Assembly (NCBI GenBank): GCA_036823295.1
Contig: DAISGD010000011.1
Coordinates: 7,460 to 71,459 of the forward strand
Length of the DNA stretch: 64,000 bases
Direction of reading: 5' to 3'
Source: UBA4742 sp002403895
Lineage (GTDB): Bacteria; Actinomycetota; Acidimicrobiia; Acidimicrobiales; Acidimicrobilacustridaceae
This document shows positions 25,026 to 33,228 of the stretch, one piece after another. The notes beneath the pieces were generated by a model, which was not told where the DNA came from, did no database searches, and worked only from the letters and a program-made list of their open reading frames with translations. Positions within the stretch are counted from its first letter, which is position 1. Every line of letters starts with the position of its first letter. The position numbers were made by a program, and so were the translations under genes.

Positions 25026-26135
25026 ATGGCACTCGGCGAGGATCCGCTCACGACCGACGATCCCGCCGCGCCCGAGGACCCAGCGGCGGCGGTCGAGGCC
25101 GAGCTGCACGGCAAGCCGGTGCGGCGGCGCCTAATCGAGGCCGCCGTCTCTCTCGCCGCCCTGGTGATCCTGTTCGCCCTGGTCATCCCCCGGGTGAGTG
25201 GCTCCACCTACCACGACGTGGCCGACGAGCTCCGCACCCTGAGCGCAGTGCAGATCGCGGCGCTGGCCGGGGTGTGGGCGGCAGGGCTGGTCGTCTACGC
25301 CGGGGTGCTCACCGCCGTGTTGCCCGGGCTGCGGCGGACGCAGGCGGTCGTGCTCAACACCGCCACCAGCGCCGTGTCCAACGTCGTGCCCTTCGGGGGC
25401 GCGGTGGGGGTGGGCGCCACCTACGGGATGTGCCGCTCGTGGGGGTTCTCCGTGCCCGCCATCACCCTGGGGATCTTGGTCTCGGGCGTCTGGAACGTCC
25501 TGGTCAAGCTCGGGCTGCCTATCGTGGCCCTCGCCTTGTTGGCCATCACCGGTGAGGCCAGCGGTCGACTGGTAGCCGCTGCGGTGGCCGGGATGGCCGT
25601 CCTGGTGGTGGCCATCACTCTGCTGATCCTGGTCCTGCACAGCGCTTCCCTGGCCACCAGCGTGGGCCGCCTGTTGCAACGCATCGTGACCGGCGCCCTT
25701 CGGATCATCCGCCGCCCGGACCGGGGTGGCGTGGAGGCCGCAGTCGTCGAGTTCCGCCATCGCAGCCGCGCCCTCATCGCCCGTCGCTGGCCCCGGATCA
25801 CTGGCTGGATGCTGGGGTACGCCTTGATGCAGTTCCTGCTCCAGCTGTTGATCCTGCGCTGGTTGGGGGAGACGTCGCTCAGTGGGATCGAGGTGTTCGC
25901 CGCCTTCGCCTTCGGCCGGCTGCTGTCGACCATCCCCATCACCCCGAGCGGCGTGGGCTTCGCCGACACCGGGGCCGTCGCCGCCTTGGTGGCGTTCGGC
26001 GGCGACCCGGCCATTTGCACCGCCGGCGTCTTGTTGTTCACTGGCTTCGTGTACCTACTGGAGATCCCGGTCGGGGCCGCCTCGTGGCTCGTTTGGGCTC
26101 GAATGTCGTCCTGGCGGCAGCAACGGGCCGTGTGA
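25026..26135 (+). CDS. LPG-synthase-TM/UPF0104-family integral membrane protein
   Basis: 369 residues with about seven to eight hydrophobic segments. Conserved features of the MprF-type flippase domain are visible: 'SNVVPFGGAVGVGATYGM', and 'RLLSTIPITPSGVGFADTG', the PxxPxGxG loop. This family includes transport modules for lipids made by glycosyltransferases. The gene begins 8 bases after the LmbE gene, so they share a transcript. No synthase domain is fused, so it is a transport-type or unknown member. Confidence 0.83.
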   Translation: MALGEDPLTTDDPAAPEDPAAAVEAELHGKPVRRRLIEAAVSLAALVILFALVIPRVSGSTYHDVADELRTLSAVQIAALAGVWAAGLVVYAGVLTAVLPGLRRTQAVVLNTATSAVSNVVPFGGAVGVGATYGMCRSWGFSVPAITLGILVSGVWNVLVKLGLPIVALALLAITGEASGRLVAAAVAGMAVLVVAITLLILVLHSASLATSVGRLLQRIVTGALRIIRRPDRGGVEAAVVEFRHRSRALIARRWPRITGWMLGYALMQFLLQLLILRWLGETSLSGIEVFAAFAFGRLLSTIPITPSGVGFADTGAVAALVAFGGDPAICTAGVLLFTGFVYLLEIPVGAASWLVWARMSSWRQQRAV

Positions 26136-26297
26136 GGTCGGTTTTCGGTCGGAAATGCGATAGGAACGCGCGCCGGGTGCGATGCCTTTCTGGACGTGGC
26201 GAACCCGACCGCAACCGAACGCCCGTTCATGACAAAACGACGTTGATTATTACGATCGAGTTGCGAATATCGCGCTCTTCGGTAACCATGTTCGCTC

Positions 26298-27440
26298 ATG
26301 CGCACGCCGCCTACGACTTCCGCGTCCCGCCCGCTGCGCTCTGTAGCGGTAGGGCTCGTGCTCGCCCTGATGGTCATCCCTGCCCTCCCTACCGCCGCCG
26401 GGGCTGACCAGGTCACCGACAAGCAGGCCGAGGCCCGCCAGGTCGCCGACAAGCTCGATGCCCTCGGCTCCAAGGTGCAGGCCCTCAACGCCGCCTACGA
26501 GGTCGCCAACCAGCGACTCGAAGAGGCACAGGCCAACATCGACGACGCCCAGAAGCGGCTCGACCAGGCCAATGCCGACCTCGATGCCACCGGCAAGAAG
26601 TTGGCCTCCTATGCCGTCGAGGCCTACGTGAGTGGCAACGACCCCCAGAGCTTCGACGCCATCCTCACCAGCGAGACGAGCGATGGTCCGGTCAAGAGCG
26701 GGTACATCCAGAGTCTGAGCGGCAGTCGCGCCGACATCCTCGACCAGGTACAGGCGACCAAGGCCAAGGTCACCGAAGAGGCCGCGCAGCTCGACCAAGC
26801 CAAGGCTGAGGCCCAGACCCACGCCGATGCGGCCGAGTCCGCCAAGAATCAGGCCGACGCCGACGTGGCCGAGCAGGCCAAGATCAAATCCAAGGTCGAC
26901 GGCGAGCTGTCGTCGGTGCTCGCCGCCGAGCAGGCCCGCCGCCAGGAAGCAGCTGCCAGGCAAGCCGCTGCTGCTGCCGCCGCCGCCGCCGCTCGCGCCG
27001 TCCCCCGGGTCAGCACGACAGCCTCCCCGGTGACCCCGACCGGGCCCACCACGCCGGCGCCCAAGCCCAACGGCGGAGCGGGGGCCGCGGTCGCCGCGGC
27101 CATGTCCAAGATCGGCTCGCCCTACGTGTGGGGTGCCGCCGGTCCCAGCACGTTCGACTGCTCCGGCCTCACCCTGTGGGCCTGGGCGCAGGCGGGCGTC
27201 AGCCTCCCCCACTTCACCGGGAGCCAGCTGGCCGTGTCCCGTCGGATCTCGATCTCCGAACTGCAGCCCGGCGACCTCGTGTTCTTCTGGGGCCCCGGTG
27301 ACAGTGGGCCTCCCGGTCACGTCGGTCTCTACATCGGTGGCGGGATGATGGTCCACGCCCCCCACGCCGGCTCGTCGGTCCACACCGACTCCATCTACTA
27401 CTGGAGCGGCGCCGCCATGTCCGCCGGCCGCGTCGGCTGA
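26298..27440 (+). CDS. Secreted NlpC/P60 peptidoglycan endopeptidase, second copy
   Basis: 380 residues. A signal peptide ends after AGA (about residue 36), and a long Ala/Glu/Lys coiled coil, Thr/Pro linker and NlpC/P60 domain follow. Catalytic Cys288 (TFDCSGL), His341 (PGHVGLYIGG) and His353 (VHAPH) are all present. Architecture and much of the N-terminal sequence match the protein at 931-2118 (for example ADQ.(S/T)DK.AEA.QVA.KLD). The 162-base leader (26136-26297) has a locally AT-rich stretch around 26235-26265 that probably holds the promoter. Confidence 0.9.
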   Translation: MRTPPTTSASRPLRSVAVGLVLALMVIPALPTAAGADQVTDKQAEARQVADKLDALGSKVQALNAAYEVANQRLEEAQANIDDAQKRLDQANADLDATGKKLASYAVEAYVSGNDPQSFDAILTSETSDGPVKSGYIQSLSGSRADILDQVQATKAKVTEEAAQLDQAKAEAQTHADAAESAKNQADADVAEQAKIKSKVDGELSSVLAAEQARRQEAAARQAAAAAAAAAARAVPRVSTTASPVTPTGPTTPAPKPNGGAGAAVAAAMSKIGSPYVWGAAGPSTFDCSGLTLWAWAQAGVSLPHFTGSQLAVSRRISISELQPGDLVFFWGPGDSGPPGHVGLYIGGGMMVHAPHAGSSVHTDSIYYWSGAAMSAGRVG

Positions 27441-27477
27441 CCCCAGCCAGCCCGCTCCCTACTGAGGGGTGGCGAAA

Positions 27478-28440
27478 TCAGAGGCCGGCCATGCGGGCGA
27501 AACGGGTCAGCTCCCCCACCGGGTCCTCCCCGCCGGGCTGAAAGGCGATCTCGGTGGCGCCCTGGGCCGCCATCGTGTCCAGCCGGCTCTGCAGCTCCGC
27601 CTCCGTGCCGGTGAGGGTGAGCGCCAGGATCGTCTCGGCCGTCACCACGTCACGGTCCCACTCGTTGATCCCGACCAGGTGCCGCTCGTGGACGCGCAGG
27701 TGACGCTCGGCCTCGTCGAACTCCTCGATCCTGCCCCGCCAGACGTCGCCGCCCGGGAGCGCCTCGGCCATCCCCTGTTCCCAGAGCGCGTGATACAGCA
27801 CCGATGCGCCCGGACCGGCCGCCGCCACCGCCCGAGGCGACCCCGCGTCCTCGCCGTCGTCGAGCACGGTGCCGTACACGACCACGGTCGACCACTCGAA
27901 GCCGGCTTGGGGAGCACTCACCGACATGATGCCGTCACCGATGCGGTGGGCCACCTGGAGTCCTCTCGGCCCCATGGCCGAGAGGAGGATGGGGACCTCG
28001 AGCGGCCGGGGAGCGCCGAAGCCGTCAGGGTGGATCATCTGGATGCGAGCCCCGTCCCACTCGACAGCCTCACCGGCCAGCAGGCCCCGTAGCGCGCTCA
28101 CATAGGCTTCCACCTCGGACCACCGCATGGCGGGCTGGCCCAGGACCAGACGACCGGTGAATCCGGTGCCGACCCCGAGGGCGACCCGCCCGGGGGCCAA
28201 CTCGGCCAGCCCGGCCGTCGCCGCTGCCGTCACCATGACGTGGCGAAGACTGGGGACCAGCACGCCAGGGCCGAGGCCGATGGTCGAGGTCCGTTCCGCG
28301 GCGCGCGTGAGCGACACCCAGACGTCGCCGTACAGCGCCGGCGAGTCGTACATCCACGCCCGCCGGTACCCAAGCTGTTCGGCGGCGGCGACGAGGTCGG
28401 GGGCTGCCGCGGACGGAGCGAAACCGCAGGAGATGTCCAT
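27478..28440 (-). CDS. LLM-class flavin/F420-dependent oxidoreductase
   Basis: 320 residues of the bacterial luciferase-like TIM barrel. It starts MDISCGFAPS and carries 'AEQLGYRRAWMYDSPALYGDVW', 'IGLGPGVLVPSLRHV' and 'PGRVALGVGTGF', typical of F420-dependent LLM enzymes of actinobacteria. It probably transfers hydride between F420H2 and an unknown substrate. The stop lies 37 bases from that of the convergent NlpC/P60 gene. The DUF998 gene is upstream on the same strand. Confidence 0.87.
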   Translation of the reverse strand: MDISCGFAPSAAAPDLVAAAEQLGYRRAWMYDSPALYGDVWVSLTRAAERTSTIGLGPGVLVPSLRHVMVTAAATAGLAELAPGRVALGVGTGFTGRLVLGQPAMRWSEVEAYVSALRGLLAGEAVEWDGARIQMIHPDGFGAPRPLEVPILLSAMGPRGLQVAHRIGDGIMSVSAPQAGFEWSTVVVYGTVLDDGEDAGSPRAVAAAGPGASVLYHALWEQGMAEALPGGDVWRGRIEEFDEAERHLRVHERHLVGINEWDRDVVTAETILALTLTGTEAELQSRLDTMAAQGATEIAFQPGGEDPVGELTRFARMAGL

Positions 28441-28479
28441 AGCCCGGAGCCTGCCACAGGTCGATGCCGACCGACGCGC

Positions 28480-29118
28480 CTACCTCGACCCAAGGCCTCC
28501 CCGCCGCAGGATGACCAGGGCGCTGGCCACCAGCCACACGTCGCCGGCCGCGAGCCCCACCCGCTGGAACAACCCACGGGCCGGCCCCAGGGTGGTAGCC
28601 ACCAGGCACGTCGCAGCCGCCACGGCGATGACCACCGACGCAGCCGCCCCCCTCGTCCGTCCCAACCGTCGAAGGGGAGGCACGGCCAGGGCGGGGACGA
28701 GGGTGAGGGCGACGTAGCCGATCCCGGCGAAGCCTCCGTGCCATCCGTCGCTCCCCCGTCCCAAGGGCACGGCGGCCACCCCGAGGCTGGCCACACCGCA
28801 CACGACCGCCGCCAGCCACGCCCACCCGGCCAGCGCTCGGCGCAAAGCCAGGCCGTAGAGCGGGACAGCCAGCCCGAATACGATGAAGCCGGCGGTCATC
28901 ACCGCACGAGTCGGGGCTCCGATGGCGGCCAGGTCGCTGATGGCGCCCCGCACCGGCGAGTACCCGGCGGTCACGACCCCACATCGCACCCAGGCCCCCA
29001 CGAAGGCCACCGGCCCCACCACGCCCCCGAGGACCAGCCACCGCCACCACCCGCCAACCGGCGGCCCGAACGGTCGCCCTGGCGACCGTTGCCTACGCCG
29101 GCTCGGGAGACGACTCAT
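28480..29118 (-). CDS. DUF998-family membrane protein
   Basis: 212 residues with five to six hydrophobic segments and the DUF998 pattern (start of TM1 'GGVVGPVAFVGAW', 'GYSPVRGAISDLAAIGAP', 'AVPLYGLALRRAL'). Function unknown; such proteins are small integral membrane proteins in actinobacteria. The ATG shares a base with the GH25 stop (TGATG), so they are coupled. The first ~18 codons overlap a dispersed hairpin repeat (29052-29107), so the native start may lie further downstream. Confidence 0.8.
   Translation of the reverse strand: MSRLPSRRRQRSPGRPFGPPVGGWWRWLVLGGVVGPVAFVGAWVRCGVVTAGYSPVRGAISDLAAIGAPTRAVMTAGFIVFGLAVPLYGLALRRALAGWAWLAAVVCGVASLGVAAVPLGRGSDGWHGGFAGIGYVALTLVPALAVPPLRRLGRTRGAAASVVIAVAAATCLVATTLGPARGLFQRVGLAAGDVWLVASALVILRRGGLGSR
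29052..29107. repeat. Dispersed hairpin repeat, copy C
   Basis: The core AACGGTCGCC-CT-GGCGACCGTT (29069-29090) is a perfect hairpin, with CGGCG and CGCCG able to pair outside it. Bases from the core through CCTACGCCGGCTCG match copy D (47815-47871) at most positions. It lies inside the annotated 5' end of the DUF998 gene. Confidence 0.65.
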
Positions 29119-29993
29119 CACGGCCCCTCGGTGCGTTGGGCGGCCAGGGCAGCCAGGGCCGGTCCACCTCCGGCCAGGCGGTCCTGATCGACCGGGATGG
29201 GCACGCCCGCGGTTGTGCCCGTGGACGACCATTGCCACAACGTCCAGGTCGGCCAGCCACCGAACGGTGGACCGGGATCGGGCTCCGTCGTATACCGGGC
29301 GACCCACAGCGGCGAGGCGGCGAAGCGGTCCGTGCCCGCCATCCGCAGCGTCCAGAACGAGGCGCGGGTGTAGACCACAGGCGTCCGGCCGGTCCGCTGC
29401 TCCACCTCACCCGCCCAGTCGCCCACCCAGTCGGCCAGGGCGGCTGGGTCGAGCGCGCCCGCCTCCTCGACGTCGAGGGCAGGAGGGAGATCCCCAGGGG
29501 CAGCCAGCTTGCCCGCCACCTCGACGAACGCGTCGGCGTCGGCCATGGCGCTCCCGGCCTCGGGACGGGCGTAGTGGTAGGCACCGCGGTAGAGTCCGGC
29601 CGCAGCCACGCCCGACCAGTCCCGCGTGAACCAGGGATCCACTAGGTCGGAGCCCTCAGTGGCCTTCAGGTAGACGTAGCTGACGCCGGCGCCCCGCACG
29701 GCCAACCAGTCGATGCGGGCACCGTGGGGGTGCTGATAACTGGACGTGTCAATTCCCAGCGCCGGCGGACCAGGCGGAGGGCTGACCAGGGGCAAGGGCA
29801 CTGGCGTGCGCTGCAACCCGACGAGCCCAACCAGCAGCAGGGCCACGAACCCGATGAGTAGCCCTGCGGTCTGCACTGGCGAGAAACGAGCCGGTTGACG
29901 TCCCGGGGCGATCACCGGGTCGACCCGCGTGTCCATCGGATCCGGCGACGGACCACGCGACGGATCGGTTGGCGGGTCAGCGGGGTGGTTCAC
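29118..29993 (-). CDS. GH25-family muramidase, membrane-anchored
   Basis: 291 residues: Pro-rich cytoplasmic tail, one membrane helix (about 42-62), Pro linker, then a glycoside hydrolase family 25 barrel. Catalytic signatures are GIDTSSYQ (D82), YLKATEGSD and PALDVEEAG (D174/E176). It would hydrolyse the glycan backbone of peptidoglycan outside the cell. The GTG at 29993 follows the transglutaminase stop by two bases; ATG 29936 is an alternative start that shortens the tail. Coupled to the DUF998 gene downstream. Confidence 0.85.
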   Translation of the reverse strand: MNHPADPPTDPSRGPSPDPMDTRVDPVIAPGRQPARFSPVQTAGLLIGFVALLLVGLVGLQRTPVPLPLVSPPPGPPALGIDTSSYQHPHGARIDWLAVRGAGVSYVYLKATEGSDLVDPWFTRDWSGVAAAGLYRGAYHYARPEAGSAMADADAFVEVAGKLAAPGDLPPALDVEEAGALDPAALADWVGDWAGEVEQRTGRTPVVYTRASFWTLRMAGTDRFAASPLWVARYTTEPDPGPPFGGWPTWTLWQWSSTGTTAGVPIPVDQDRLAGGGPALAALAAQRTEGP

Positions 29994-29995
29994 GC

Positions 29996-30820
29996 TCAGG
30001 GCAGGATGACGGGGCGATCCCACCGGTCCTCGGGAAGCACGCCGTCCACCACGGCCGTGATCTCGGTGGCCCGGAGTTCGGCCCGGCCCCCGATCACCGT
30101 GACGAACGCGGTGTCAGCGGCGTCGCGGCCAGTGGCGATGCGCACCAGGGCTGAACGTGGCGCCAGCCGGGTGGCGTCGTAGACCTGCCAGGCATCACCC
30201 GTGTAGGCCTCGAACACCGCGTGGAAATCCATGGGCGACAACCCGGGTGCGTAGACCGCGACCGTCCGAGCCGGGATGTCGAGGCCGCGACAGATCGTCA
30301 CCCCGAGATGGGCGAAGTCTCGGCACACTCCTTGACCGGCCATGAGTGTGTCCACCGCGCCGTCGGTGGGACCGCTGCTGCCGAAGACGTAGGCAGTGCG
30401 CCGGGCGATCCAATCGGTGATGGTCTGCACCGCGTCGTGGCCACGGCCGAGATGGCCGAACTCACCGGTGGCCCATCCCACCAACCGGTCCGACGGGCAG
30501 TACCGGCTGGGCCGCAGGTAGGCCAGCAACTCCAACTCGGTGGCGGCGACGGGGTCGGGAGGGGTCCCGGTGATCGCCGCCGTGTAGGCGATGGTGACCG
30601 CTCCGCGCGGAGCGTCCAGAACATGGAATCGCGAACCGTGGTCACCGGTCGGCTCGCGGACGGTGCCGGTGAAGGGGGAACCGTCGACGGAGACCTGGAT
30701 TTCCTCGTCCAGGATCAAGGTGGCCGCCCGGGCCACCGCTACCTGCAGGGCGAGGGTCGCCGGCTCTTCCACCTCGAAGGCCAGAGCGCAACCGACCTGG
30801 TGCCCGACGGTCGCGCTCAC
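29996..30820 (-). CDS. Transglutaminase-like protease-fold protein
   Basis: 274 residues with an N-terminal beta domain and a transglutaminase core. The Cys-His-Asp triad is visible as C166 (GQGVCRDFAHLG), H200 (MDFHAVFEAY) and D215 (QVYDATR). No signal peptide is present. Related bacterial proteins are cytoplasmic peptidases or amidases of unassigned substrate. The GTG start at 30820 is preceded by GGTGG; the frame is open upstream into the leader of the cold-shock gene, but this is not homologous. First gene of the run transglutaminase-GH25-DUF998. Confidence 0.85.
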   Translation of the reverse strand: MSATVGHQVGCALAFEVEEPATLALQVAVARAATLILDEEIQVSVDGSPFTGTVREPTGDHGSRFHVLDAPRGAVTIAYTAAITGTPPDPVAATELELLAYLRPSRYCPSDRLVGWATGEFGHLGRGHDAVQTITDWIARRTAYVFGSSGPTDGAVDTLMAGQGVCRDFAHLGVTICRGLDIPARTVAVYAPGLSPMDFHAVFEAYTGDAWQVYDATRLAPRSALVRIATGRDAADTAFVTVIGGRAELRATEITAVVDGVLPEDRWDRPVILP

Positions 30821-30971
30821 CGATCCACCACCACAGAACCTTCGAACCGCGGAGCGGAACCACGAAAACCAGCCGGTGTCACCGGGGCAGTGTGACCCCA
30901 TCCGCGCCGCTGGGCCAGCCCGGGCAAGATCCCGTTGGGAGCGCGAAGGGGTATCGCGCCCAGGGTTTGGG

Positions 30972-31012
30972 TACGCTGTAGTTCGCCTGCAGGCCATTCG
31001 GGCTGGCAGGCG
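30972..31012 (+). promoter_or_regulatory. Possible promoter and structured 5' leader of the cold-shock gene
   Basis: TACGCT (30972-30977) fits the actinobacterial -10 TANNNT. It is followed by a hairpin with arms CGCCTGC (30984-30990) and GCAGGCG (31006-31012) and an inner GCC/GGC pairing. Cold-shock mRNAs often have structured leaders that respond to temperature. No convincing -35 is seen. Confidence 0.45.
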
Positions 31013-31032
31013 TTCTAAGAGAAGAGAAGACA

Positions 31033-31233
31033 TTGGCTACAGGTACCGTGAAGTTCTTCAATGCTGAGAAGGGCTTCGGCTTTATCTCCCGTGAGCAGGG
31101 CGACGACGTGTTCGTCCACTACTCCAACATCCAGGCAACCGGCTACAAGTCACTCGATGAGGGCCAGCGGGTCGAGTTCGACGTCGCTCCCGGCCGCAAG
31201 GGTGAGGAAGCCCAGAACGTCCGCATCATCTGA
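31033..31233 (+). CDS. csp: CspA-family cold-shock protein
   Basis: 66-residue single-stranded RNA/DNA-binding OB fold with RNP1 (KGFGFI) and RNP2 (VFVHYS). It melts mRNA structure at low temperature and in general growth. The start codon is TTG at 31033, the only start that gives the canonical MATGTVKFFN beginning. The purine-rich AGAGAAGAGAAG upstream acts as ribosome-binding region. A strong terminator follows at 31250-31287. Confidence 0.95.
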   Translation: MATGTVKFFNAEKGFGFISREQGDDVFVHYSNIQATGYKSLDEGQRVEFDVAPGRKGEEAQNVRII

Positions 31234-31249
31234 GGTTCGCTGAGATCGA

Positions 31250-31287
31250 TCGAGTCGCCGGCCTTCGTGCCGGCGACTCGACGTTTT
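31250..31287 (+). terminator. Rho-independent terminator after csp
   Basis: TCGAGTCGCCGGC (31250-31262) and GCCGGCGACTCGA (31269-31281) form a perfect 13-bp stem with a CTTCGT loop. CGTTTT follows. Confidence 0.9.
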
Positions 31288-31296
31288 CGGTGAATG

Positions 31297-31312
31297 CCAC
31301 CTCGTGAGGTGG
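31297..31312. promoter_or_regulatory. Small palindrome upstream of SHOCT protein
   Basis: CCACCTCGTGAGGTGG has 7-base arms around GT. It lies between the csp terminator and the gene at 31350. It may be an operator or a start of the next transcript. Confidence 0.3.
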
Positions 31313-31349
31313 AAAGTAGATGACGTCGGTCGAATGAACAGGACATTAC

Positions 31350-31625
31350 GTGGCTAGTCAACGAACCAGTTTCGACAAGCTCCAGCGGGACCGGGCCAAG
31401 AAGGCCAAGGCCGCCGCCAAGCGAGAGAAGCGCCTCGAAGGCACCGAGGGCGAGGGCGACCGCGAACTCGAGGAGACCCCGGCGTCGCCGGGAAACGACA
31501 TTCCCGCCGAAGAGGTGCTCAAGCGGCTCGAGGAGCTGCACGCGCGTTACGACGCCGAGCAGATCGAGTTCGAGGAGTTCGAAAAGGCCCGGGCCGAGTT
31601 GCTGGCCCGCCTCACCGTGGACTGA
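31350..31625 (+). CDS. SHOCT-like small protein with basic N-terminus
   Basis: 91 residues in two parts. The N-terminus is very basic and Ala/Lys-rich (DRAKKAKAAAKREKR) and could bind nucleic acid. The C-terminus (EEVLKRLEELHARYDAEQIEFEEFEKARAELL) matches the SHOCT oligomerisation pattern of a helix, a turn and an EEFE..KAELL helix. Role unknown. GTG start at 31350, 62 bases after the csp terminator. Confidence 0.7.
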   Translation: MASQRTSFDKLQRDRAKKAKAAAKREKRLEGTEGEGDRELEETPASPGNDIPAEEVLKRLEELHARYDAEQIEFEEFEKARAELLARLTVD

Positions 31626-31646
31626 CCCCCGCCGGCCGGTGATGTG

Positions 31647-32495
31647 TCAGTTCCCGGCCGACACCGACCGTGACCGGTCGACCAGCACGCTGACCTGATC
31701 GAACATGTCGAGCTGCTCCCGTGTGGGCGGGCGCTCGGACGAGAGCCCCCCGAGGGCATCGAGCCAGAAGCCACTGCCATCCTGACGCTGGACGTAGGGA
31801 ACATCCACCGTTTTGCTCTCGCCCAGCAAGGCGCTCATGTGGCGCTGGCCGAGGCGGATGGAGTAGATCTCGTCGAGCCGCGCCCGCTGCACCCGGATGG
31901 ACCGCCCGTGCGCCACCATCTCTGCGGGGGAGACGACGACCTTCATGCGCAGCAGGGCGCGCCCCTGGGCGGCCATAGCCGCGGCGAGAGCCAGGCAGAC
32001 CACGATGAAGAACCCGTTGCTCACGACGTGCAGCCCGGAGCCACCATCGAAGAGGTCGACGACCGCCGAGATCGCCCAGAACGTCATGAACGCGGCGAGC
32101 AGGAACAACGCGACGCCCAATACCGTCACCACCGCCACCCGCGGGGCGGGGAACACCTGCTCGCGGTTCTGGCGACGATCTTGTCCCCGGGGGCGGACCA
32201 AATCATCGCCACAAGCCGGGTGGAGCGGGGCGGACCGGTTGAGAATCGGGACCACCGCAGAAGGCGCAGGTACCCGGGTCGGGGCCGAGGCTGGAGGCGG
32301 GGCCACGGTGTCGGGCGAGGAGCCTCGCCTCCGGCGCCGCGGGGCGGGTGGAGGGGAGACGAGGCGGGTGTCCGGGCCGAACATCCACCCCGGGGGCTTC
32401 AACCCGTCGGGGTCGAAGCCGCAGCTCTGGCACCAGTCCCAATCCATCCGTACGGGCGTCGTGCATTCCGGGCATGCCGGCTCTTGAACAGCCAT
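31647..32495 (-). CDS. Zinc-ribbon membrane protein of unknown function
   Basis: 282 residues. An N-terminal zinc-ribbon-like pair (CPEC at 8-11, CQSC at 22-25) is followed by a Pro/Arg-rich linker and two membrane helices (about residues 125-145 and 160-180). A C-terminal ~95 residues look like a small beta-rich PH-type domain ('VVVSPAEMVAHGRSIRVQRARLDEIYSIRLG'). The combination resembles bacterial PH-domain membrane proteins of unknown role. Convergent with the SHOCT gene; divergent from the next. Confidence 0.72.
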   Translation of the reverse strand: MAVQEPACPECTTPVRMDWDWCQSCGFDPDGLKPPGWMFGPDTRLVSPPPAPRRRRRGSSPDTVAPPPASAPTRVPAPSAVVPILNRSAPLHPACGDDLVRPRGQDRRQNREQVFPAPRVAVVTVLGVALFLLAAFMTFWAISAVVDLFDGGSGLHVVSNGFFIVVCLALAAAMAAQGRALLRMKVVVSPAEMVAHGRSIRVQRARLDEIYSIRLGQRHMSALLGESKTVDVPYVQRQDGSGFWLDALGGLSSERPPTREQLDMFDQVSVLVDRSRSVSAGN

Positions 32496-32564
32496 GGTCT
32501 GTGCATCGTCACACTCGGCATCCGAGCTGAGGGTTTTCTGGGCCGAATGGCCTATGTCGGAGCT

Positions 32565-33098
32565 ATGGAATCAGCCTCTCTCCGCGGCAGTACGACGCAT
32601 GTACGGATATCGCGTGTGGTCAGGCATGCTCTGGTGGTGGAGCTGCTGTTGTTCGAGGAGGTTGCCGACGCTCTGCGAGGGCTGATCCCGGCCGAGCTGG
32701 GCACCCAGCGCCAGCGCGTCCGCCGCTATGGCATCAAAGTCTGGTTCGACGCCGTCAACCCGCCCCGGGAGCACTATGAAGCCCAGGTGATCGGCTCCGC
32801 AGGGGTGGAATGCGCCACGATTCTGGCGATCGAGGTGGGCTTCCACGCCGAGTACCCCAATCCCGCCGATAACGAAGCGGTGCTGGCCAGGCTGGCGGCC
32901 CAGGAGCGCCGGTGGCGGCGACCACTGGGACCCGAGGCCGTCGCCGGTGGGTTCCTGGGCCGCCCCGACGACTGGTGTCGCGTGTCGGAGACATGGCCCG
33001 ACCCCGACCTCAGCGACCCCGGTCTTGGCATCGAGCTGGCCGCCCGCCTCACCGATTACGTGTTGGCCCTCGAGCCGGCCCGCCGCGCCAAGCGCTGA
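32565..33098 (+). CDS. Conserved hypothetical protein
   Basis: About 177 residues from ATG 32565; ATG 32547 and internal GTGs are alternatives and the start is uncertain. The protein is soluble, with a Leu/Val-rich first helix, an alternating beta/alpha middle part ('EVGFHAEYPNPADNEAVLARLAAQERRWRRPLG') and an acidic C-terminus. I do not recognise a family. The codon pattern and consistent amphipathic segments make it a probable gene. Confidence 0.6.
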   Translation: MESASLRGSTTHVRISRVVRHALVVELLLFEEVADALRGLIPAELGTQRQRVRRYGIKVWFDAVNPPREHYEAQVIGSAGVECATILAIEVGFHAEYPNPADNEAVLARLAAQERRWRRPLGPEAVAGGFLGRPDDWCRVSETWPDPDLSDPGLGIELAARLTDYVLALEPARRAKR

Positions 33099-33228
33099 CG
33101 CATTGCGGAAAGCGGGCTCACCCACGAAACACCCACGAACCTTGTGCACTCATGCACGCCTGCGGTTCATCAGCGCGCGAAGTTCCGAGGTGGCGCCACG
33201 AAACGGACATCCATTGACCGGTTTTGGC

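Noticed and set aside
22831..25032. Continuous minus-strand frame of 733 codons
   Set aside because: Only the part downstream of ATG 24063 is homologous to glycosyltransferases; the rest is antisense to the LmbE gene.
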